DNA of 12,013 nucleotides from an uncultured Lactobacillus sp. (GTDB taxonomy: Bacteria; Bacillota; Bacilli; Lactobacillales; Lactobacillaceae), in the NCBI GenBank assembly GCA_947252915.1, contig CAMXWI010000012.1, positions 1 through 12,013 on the forward strand, in the 5' to 3' direction. The number at the start of each line of letters is the position of its first letter. Position 1 is the first letter of the stretch. A model generated the notes under the pieces. That model was not told the origin of the DNA. It ran no database searches and worked only from the letters and a program-made list of their open reading frames with translations. Positions 6,393-12,013 of the stretch are shown here, piece after piece. The position numbers and the translations under genes are program-made.

Positions 6393-7838
6393 ATGTTATT
6401 TGAAAAGTTTGCTAAACAAGCCGTTGCCAGTGGCCGGTTTGCACCGTTGGACCAGACTTATGTAATGAATAAGGTGCGAGCATTAGTTGGTGACGCGGAC
6501 GTGGATGATGATCAACGGCCAGTGGTAGATCAATTAGTTAATCTAGCTGTTCAACGCAAGAAAATTGACAATGGACCAACCGCACGTGAAATTTTGAGTG
6601 ATCAGTTATATGATTTGCTGACGCCGACGCCAGCAGTGGTGAACGCAACGTTTTGGAACAAGTATGTGGAATCACCACAGACAGCGACGAATTGGTTTTA
6701 CCAACTGTGTACCACCAATAATTACGTCAAAGCTTCCGCAATTAAGCGCAATATTGAATTTACTAAGCGGGTGCAAGATGGCAATCAACTAGAAATCACC
6801 ATCAATTTATCTAAGCCGGAAAAGGATCCAAAGGCAATTGCGGCGGCTGCCCATGCAAAGGGTAAGAAATATCCGCAGTGTGCATTATGTATGGAAAATG
6901 AAGGCTACTTAGGCCGCCTGGACCATGCTGCTCGGAGTAATCACCGGATTATTCGGATGATGATTGGCGGTAAGCGGTGGGGCTTCCAATACTCACCATA
7001 TGCGTACTTTAATGAGCATTGTATCTTTTTGGATGCCAAACACGAACCGATGAAGATTAACCAGCAAACGCTGATTAATTTAGTAGAAATTGAAAAACAG
7101 TTGCCTCATTATTTCGTTGGTAGCAACGCAGATTTGCCAATCGTTGGTGGTTCGATGCTGGCCCACGAACATTATCAAGGCGGTAAACACGTCTTTCCAA
7201 TGATGAAGGCTAAGCTTCGGCAATCAATTTCCTTTGCCGACTATCCAGATGTGACGGCGGGAATAGTTGACTGGCCGATGAGTGATTTGCGCTTAATTAG
7301 TAGCAATGAATTAGCGTTAATTAACTTAGGGACCCACATCATTAATAGTTGGGATCATTATAGTGATGAACAGCTACAGATTAAGGCATATGATGGTACT
7401 ACTCGCCACCATACTGTGACGCCAATCATGCACCGTGACGGTGATCAGTTTGTGTTAGATTTGGTTTTACGGGATAATAATACTAGTGATCAATACCCAC
7501 TCGGAATTTTCCATCCACATGAAGAGTTGTGGCACATTAAGAAGGAAAATATTGGCCTGATCGAAGTGATGGGACGGGCTATTTTACCAGCCCGGCTGAA
7601 GGATGAATTAGCAGAAGTCAAAAAATTCTGGCTTGGTCAGGATAACCAAATTGCCGCTAGCCACCTATCATGGGCGAAAGCTGTTCAGGCACGGCGGGAA
7701 ATTACCGCTGCTAATGTTGATGAGGTACTTCAGGAAGAAGTGGCTCAAGTATTTTCTGACGTGCTAGCGGATGCTGGAGTCTTTAAGAATGATGACGCGG
7801 GTCGCGCAGGCTGGCAACGATTTATTGATCAACTATAA
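6393..7838 (+). CDS. galT: UDP-glucose--hexose-1-phosphate uridylyltransferase (class II GalT)
   Basis: GalT exchanges UMP between UDP-glucose and galactose-1-phosphate, giving glucose-1-phosphate and UDP-galactose. At 481 residues it is the long Firmicutes type, distinct from the ~350-residue E. coli enzyme. Visible landmarks are CALCMENEGYLGRLDHAARSNHR starting near 163, with two cysteines, FNEHCIFLD, and the HEHYQGG motif (258-264) that supplies the uridylylated histidine region. The SD sequence TAAGGAG (6375-6381) overlaps the galK stop and is 11 bases from the ATG, slightly long, so translation is probably coupled to galK. galE, needed to regenerate UDP-glucose, is not in the window and must lie elsewhere. 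Confidence 0.97.
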   Translation: MLFEKFAKQAVASGRFAPLDQTYVMNKVRALVGDADVDDDQRPVVDQLVNLAVQRKKIDNGPTAREILSDQLYDLLTPTPAVVNATFWNKYVESPQTATNWFYQLCTTNNYVKASAIKRNIEFTKRVQDGNQLEITINLSKPEKDPKAIAAAAHAKGKKYPQCALCMENEGYLGRLDHAARSNHRIIRMMIGGKRWGFQYSPYAYFNEHCIFLDAKHEPMKINQQTLINLVEIEKQLPHYFVGSNADLPIVGGSMLAHEHYQGGKHVFPMMKAKLRQSISFADYPDVTAGIVDWPMSDLRLISSNELALINLGTHIINSWDHYSDEQLQIKAYDGTTRHHTVTPIMHRDGDQFVLDLVLRDNNTSDQYPLGIFHPHEELWHIKKENIGLIEVMGRAILPARLKDELAEVKKFWLGQDNQIAASHLSWAKAVQARREITAANVDEVLQEEVAQVFSDVLADAGVFKNDDAGRAGWQRFIDQL

Positions 7839-8845
<1,007 letters not shown>

Positions 8846-8846
<1 letters not shown>

Positions 8847-8874
8847 GCTGAGGATTTCCCCAGCCCTTTATTTA
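8846..8874 (+). terminator. Weak hairpin with T-rich tail after galR
   Basis: GGCTG (8846-8850, using the last base of the galR stop) pairs with CAGCC (8861-8865). Two more G-C pairs can form inside with a bulged A, around an ATTTC loop, and CTTTATTT follows. The stem is short and the T-run is broken, so partial termination or mRNA 3'-end stabilisation between the gal and lac halves is more likely than a full stop. Confidence 0.45.
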
Positions 8875-8880
8875 ACAAAT

Positions 8881-8900
8881 TAATGTAAGCGATAACATTA
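8881..8900. promoter_or_regulatory. cre site (CcpA) or LacI-family operator before lacL
   Basis: TGTAAGCGATAACA (8884-8897) matches the catabolite-response consensus TGWAANCGNTNWCA at every position. It sits within the longer inverted repeat TAATGT-N8-ACATTA (8881-8900). It lies directly before the lacL ribosome site (AGGAGG at 8903-8908), a position suited to a transcription roadblock giving glucose repression of lacLM. LacI-family sites are alike, so GalR binding is an alternative. No convincing -35/-10 pair was found next to it. Confidence 0.7.
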
Positions 8901-8915
8901 CGAGGAGGGATTCAG

Positions 8916-10799
8916 ATGCATGCACAGTTAGAATGGTTAGATGATCCGCGGGTCTTTCGGGTCAACCAAATGGCGGCCCATAGTGACCACGATTGGTACC
9001 AAGATTATCGACAGTTAGCCAATCAAAAAAGTGGTTTTTACCAATCATTAAATGGTCAGTGGCGGTTTGCCTTTGCTCAGACGCCACAGGATCAACCGCA
9101 AGATTTTATGCAGCCAGACTTTGATGACCATGATTGGGATTGGATTCAGGTTCCTAGCATGATCGAGTTGGTTGGTTATGCTCAAAACCAATACATTAAT
9201 ACTCTCTATTCTTGGGAAGGGCACCATTTCCGGCGCCCATCATTTACGAATGATCAGGGGATTGTTTCCGGGCAATTTTCGACAGCTGATGATAATTCGG
9301 TAGGTTGCTACCGCACTCACTTCGATTTACAACCAGGATTACGGGGCCATCACGTTCGGGTACAATTTGCTGGTGTTGAACGAGCCATGTATGTATGGCT
9401 AAACGGTGAATTTGTTGGTTATGCCGAGGATAGCTTTACCCCTAGTGAATTTGATTTAACACCATTTTTACGGGAAGAAAACAATGTGCTAGCGGTGGCC
9501 GTCTTTAAACACAGTACGGCGTCCTACCTGGAAGATCAGGATATGTTCCGCTTTTCAGGGATTTTTCGCAATGTAACCTTGCAGGCTATTCCCGATACTC
9601 ATGTTGAGGATTTGCTGATTAAGCCAACCGTAAATGATGATTACACGTCCGGACAGTTATTGGTAAATCTCAAAATGACGGGATCCATGGCGGGGACGGT
9701 ATCAATTACCGCCCAAGATCAGTCCGGACGGACAATCTTACGTACTGATCAAAGTGTGGCAGAAACCTTAACGATTGAATCGGGGACCATTTCAGAGGTT
9801 CATTTATGGGATAATCAGGATCCGTATCTTTATCGTCTGGAAATTGCGGTGTATGATCAAGCTGGCCAGTTATTAGAAGTCATTCCGTATCAGTTTGGGT
9901 TCCGCCGCGTCGAAATTGATCCAGACCATGTGCTCAAGCTGAATGGTCACCGTCTGATTATTAATGGCGTTAACCGTCATGAATGGAATTGTCGAACGGG
10001 CCGCTGCATTACGTTAGCAGATATGAAACAAGACATCGCAACGTTCCGAGAAAATAATATTAATGCGGTGCGAACTTGTCACTATTCTGATCAAATTCCG
10101 TGGTACTACCTTTGTGATCAAAATGGCATTTATATGATGGCAGAAAACAATCTGGAATCGCATGGGACTTGGCAAAAGATGGGTGCGGTAGAACCTTCAT
10201 ACAATGTTCCAGGATCAGTTCCAGAGTGGCGCGATGTTGTCTTAGACCGGGCACGGACAAACTATGAAACTTTTAAAAATCATCCAAGTATTCTTTTCTG
10301 GTCACTGGGAAATGAATCATACGCTGGAGACAATATTGCGGCGATGGAGCAATTTTATAAGCAACATGATGATACCCGACTGGTTCATTATGAAGGTGCT
10401 TGCCAAAATCCTGAATACCGGGATCAAATTTCTGATTTTGAAAGTCGGATGTACTTGCCACCAAAAGATGTGGAAGAATATTTGAAAAATAACCCTGATA
10501 AGCCGTTTATGGAATGTGAATATATGCACTCCATGGGCAATTCGGTTGGTGGAATGCAGGCTTATGTTGATTTGATCAAGAAATATCCAGTTTACTGCGG
10601 TGGCTTCATTTGGGACTTCATCGACCAAGCCATCCAAGTTACGGATCCGGTAACGGGACAGTTAGTAATGCGGTATGGCGGTGATTTTGATGATCGGCAT
10701 ACAGATGCCGACTTTTCCGGAGATGGTTTAATGTTTGCAAATCGGGTTCCTAAACCCGCAATGCAGGAGGTGAAATACTACTATGGCCAACTCAAATAA
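8916..10799 (+). CDS. lacL: Beta-galactosidase large subunit
   Basis: LacL is the catalytic large subunit of the heterodimeric LacLM beta-galactosidase (glycoside hydrolase family 2), which splits lactose to glucose and galactose in the cytoplasm. Its 627 residues correspond to domains 1-4 of E. coli LacZ: the sugar-binding jelly roll (about 40-225), two immunoglobulin-like parts around a TIM barrel (about 335-627). The GH2 signatures are clear: NGVNRHEWN (350-358), the acid/base Glu467 in WSLGNES, and the nucleophile Glu535 in [11 protein letters not shown]. The ATG at 8916 follows GAGGAGGG. Its end overlaps lacM by 17 bases. The released galactose feeds galK/galT immediately upstream. No lactose permease gene lies in the window. 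Confidence 0.97.
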   Translation: MHAQLEWLDDPRVFRVNQMAAHSDHDWYQDYRQLANQKSGFYQSLNGQWRFAFAQTPQDQPQDFMQPDFDDHDWDWIQVPSMIELVGYAQNQYINTLYSWEGHHFRRPSFTNDQGIVSGQFSTADDNSVGCYRTHFDLQPGLRGHHVRVQFAGVERAMYVWLNGEFVGYAEDSFTPSEFDLTPFLREENNVLAVAVFKHSTASYLEDQDMFRFSGIFRNVTLQAIPDTHVEDLLIKPTVNDDYTSGQLLVNLKMTGSMAGTVSITAQDQSGRTILRTDQSVAETLTIESGTISEVHLWDNQDPYLYRLEIAVYDQAGQLLEVIPYQFGFRRVEIDPDHVLKLNGHRLIINGVNRHEWNCRTGRCITLADMKQDIATFRENNINAVRTCHYSDQIPWYYLCDQNGIYMMAENNLESHGTWQKMGAVEPSYNVPGSVPEWRDVVLDRARTNYETFKNHPSILFWSLGNESYAGDNIAAMEQFYKQHDDTRLVHYEGACQNPEYRDQISDFESRMYLPPKDVEEYLKNNPDKPFMECEYMHSMGNSVGGMQAYVDLIKKYPVYCGGFIWDFIDQAIQVTDPVTGQLVMRYGGDFDDRHTDADFSGDGLMFANRVPKPAMQEVKYYYGQLK

Positions 10800-11745
10800 A
10801 ATGCACGTAGTTTATGGTGATGGGGTACTCGGTTTACACGGGAATGGGTTTGAATACCTCTTTAGTTATGAACGGGGAAGCCTGGAATCATTGAAGATTA
10901 ACAATCGCGAATGGCTGTATCGGCTAATTTACCCAACTTACTGGCGGGCAAGTACTAGTAATGATCTTGGTAATGGCTTTTCATACCATAGTGCGCAATG
11001 GCTCGGTGCAGATATGTTTCCTAAGTGCACGGCAATTGAACTGACGGTAGACGATCATTACTTCACTGAATTGCCAATTGCACCATTAAATAATCGTTTT
11101 ACAGGGAATGAAACAGCAGAAAAGGTAATGGTCAAATTTACCTATTCAACCGCTACAACACCAGTTGCCCAAACAACTGTGACTTACGTTGTTTCAAGTA
11201 GTGGACGAATTCAAGTTAATGCCCATTATTACGGGGAAAAGGAACTTCCTGAACTCCCAACTTTCGGTGTGCGGATGATCATGCCAACGATGGCGACTGG
11301 CTTTACCTACAGCGGGCTATCGGGTGAGACCTATCCAGATCGGCTGGCTGGTGGTCAAGAGGGGACGTATCACATCGATGGCTTACCATTAACTCCATAC
11401 CTGGTTCCACAGGAAATGGGGATGCACATGCGGACGAGTGCATTAAAAGTTACACGTGAAACAACGCAAAACAATACTGATCTACACCCACAACCATTTA
11501 CGCTTAATTTTGTACAAACTAACCAGCCATTTAATTTCAGTTTATTGCCATATACGGCAGAAGAATTAGAATCCGCAACTCACATTGAAGAATTACCAGT
11601 TCCTCGTCGGACGGTCCTGGTGGTTGCTGGAGCCGTCCGTGGTGTCGGCGGGATTGATAGTTGGGGAGCTGACGTCGAAAAGGATGCTACCTTGCCAGCT
11701 GATACTGACTATGAGTTTAGTTTTGCAATTACACCATTCGATTAA
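10783..11745 (+). CDS. lacM: Beta-galactosidase small subunit
   Basis: LacM is the 320-residue partner of LacL and corresponds to the C-terminal domain 5 of LacZ (beta-galactosidase small-chain fold), which completes the active site; LacL alone is normally inactive. Seen are [25 protein letters not shown] at 23-47, then [23 protein letters not shown]. The last matches the FWRAxTDND region, with Ser in place of the usual first Asp (from memory of the family). The start at 10783 overlaps the last 17 bases of lacL in another frame, an arrangement known in lactobacilli. Its ribosome site AGGAGGTGA (10765-10773) is inside lacL, so translation is probably coupled for equal subunit amounts. A parS-like sequence lies inside the gene at 11448-11463. 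A strong terminator follows. Confidence 0.97.
   Translation: MANSNKMHVVYGDGVLGLHGNGFEYLFSYERGSLESLKINNREWLYRLIYPTYWRASTSNDLGNGFSYHSAQWLGADMFPKCTAIELTVDDHYFTELPIAPLNNRFTGNETAEKVMVKFTYSTATTPVAQTTVTYVVSSSGRIQVNAHYYGEKELPELPTFGVRMIMPTMATGFTYSGLSGETYPDRLAGGQEGTYHIDGLPLTPYLVPQEMGMHMRTSALKVTRETTQNNTDLHPQPFTLNFVQTNQPFNFSLLPYTAEELESATHIEELPVPRRTVLVVAGAVRGVGGIDSWGADVEKDATLPADTDYEFSFAITPFD
11448..11463. other. parS: Second parS-like site inside lacM (one mismatch)
   Basis: AGTTACACGTGAAACA matches the parS consensus TGTTNCACGTGAAACA at all defined positions except the outermost base (A instead of T). It lies in the coding sequence of lacM (codons for KVTRETT), 6.35 kb from the perfect site at 5098-5113. 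parS sites often lie within genes and occur as spaced groups near the origin. Codon needs alone do not require this exact string. Confidence 0.65.
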
Positions 11746-11761
11746 CTAAGGAATTTATTTT

Positions 11762-11799
11762 AAAACGGGAATGTCCAATTGCTGGACATTCCCGTTTTT
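11762..11799 (+). terminator. Strong intrinsic terminator of the gal-lac operon
   Basis: AAAACGGGAATGTCCA (11762-11777) and TGGACATTCCCGTTTT (11783-11798) form a perfect 16-bp stem with the 5-base loop ATTGC, running into TTTTT (11795-11799). It starts 16 bases after the lacM stop. The AAAA on its left side would allow some termination from the other direction as well. Confidence 0.95.
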
Positions 11800-12013
11800 A
11801 TGTTGATAAATAAAACAATCAGTGGGTGAAGAATAATTAAGAATGATTTATAAATCTAGACGGTTTAATTTAGTGGGTGATTTTTGAGAAAGTAACATTA
11901 ACCGGAAATAAGTGATTGATTTTGTAATTAATATTTTGCAACGATTTGTCCAGAAATCGAAAAAATGGTGATTTTTTATCGAATCATTGATATATAGAAC
12001 GCTGCAAATGGGT
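11800..12013. other. AT-rich stretch without a recognised gene
   Basis: About 210 bases after the terminator hold no convincing open frame with a ribosome site. I see two copies of AGTGGGTGA (11821-11829 and 11872-11880) and two copies of GGTGATTTTT (11876-11885 and 11967-11976). There are also two overlapping hairpins: CGATTT-N6-AAATCG (11942-11959) and an imperfect one over 11957-11982. It may be the leader or control region of a gene beyond the right edge. Confidence 0.4.

Noticed and set aside
6581..6596. Third parS site around GCACGTGAAATT in galT
   Set aside because: Only the right core CACGTGAAA fits; the left arm and outer right bases do not.
10317..10637. Minus-strand open frame of 106 codons inside lacL
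   Set aside because: It is antisense to conserved catalytic motifs of LacL, with no ribosome site or domain.

Overview
The window looks like the chromosome of a lactic acid bacterium, most likely a lactobacillus of the Limosilactobacillus type. The basis is the gene set: a heterodimeric LacL/LacM beta-galactosidase, a Firmicutes class II GalT, a LacI-type GalR and a BspA/Cnb-like cystine-type binding protein. Strong AAGGAGG ribosome sites, a CcpA-type cre site and parS-like partition sites support this. The genus is inferred from recalled protein similarity and was not checked by a search.

Region 1 (1-2520, plus strand): the last codons of an unidentified upstream gene, then a well-formed promoter and a three-gene ABC importer for a polar amino acid, probably cystine. 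The genes are a lipoprotein receptor (153-950), a permease (true start 1011) and an ATPase (1710-2444). A hairpin with a T-run lies between receptor and permease and probably lowers permease/ATPase expression relative to the receptor. The operon ends at a strong bidirectional terminator (2471-2516).

Region 2 (2531-5048, minus strand): a tight four-gene operon, read from right to left. It holds an SGNH/GDSL hydrolase with a CE2-like layout, a tyrosine phosphatase, a PEBP/YbhB-like protein and a 74-residue protein of unknown function. The phosphatase gene carries one extra G in a G6 run, which separates its N-terminal NFRDLGGY segment (start TTG at 4082) from the catalytic domain. It is therefore a pseudogene, a sequencing error or a slippage site.

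Region 3 (5049-5207): a compact divergent control region. The galK promoter and a candidate minus-strand promoter for the hydrolase operon overlap each other. A three-half-site operator sits at the galK transcription start. A perfect 16-bp parS (ParB-binding) palindrome lies over the predicted start of the minus-strand promoter. A second parS-like site with one mismatch lies 6.35 kb away inside lacM.

Region 4 (5208-11745, plus strand): galK-galT-galR-lacL-lacM. LacLM splits lactose into glucose and galactose. GalK and GalT then take galactose through the first committed Leloir steps, and GalR probably controls the locus. A weak hairpin and a perfect cre match separate galR from lacL, so the lac pair may have its own control. 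No lactose permease, galE or galM is present. A strong terminator follows lacM. The last ~210 bases are AT-rich and hold no gene, only small repeats and alternative hairpins.
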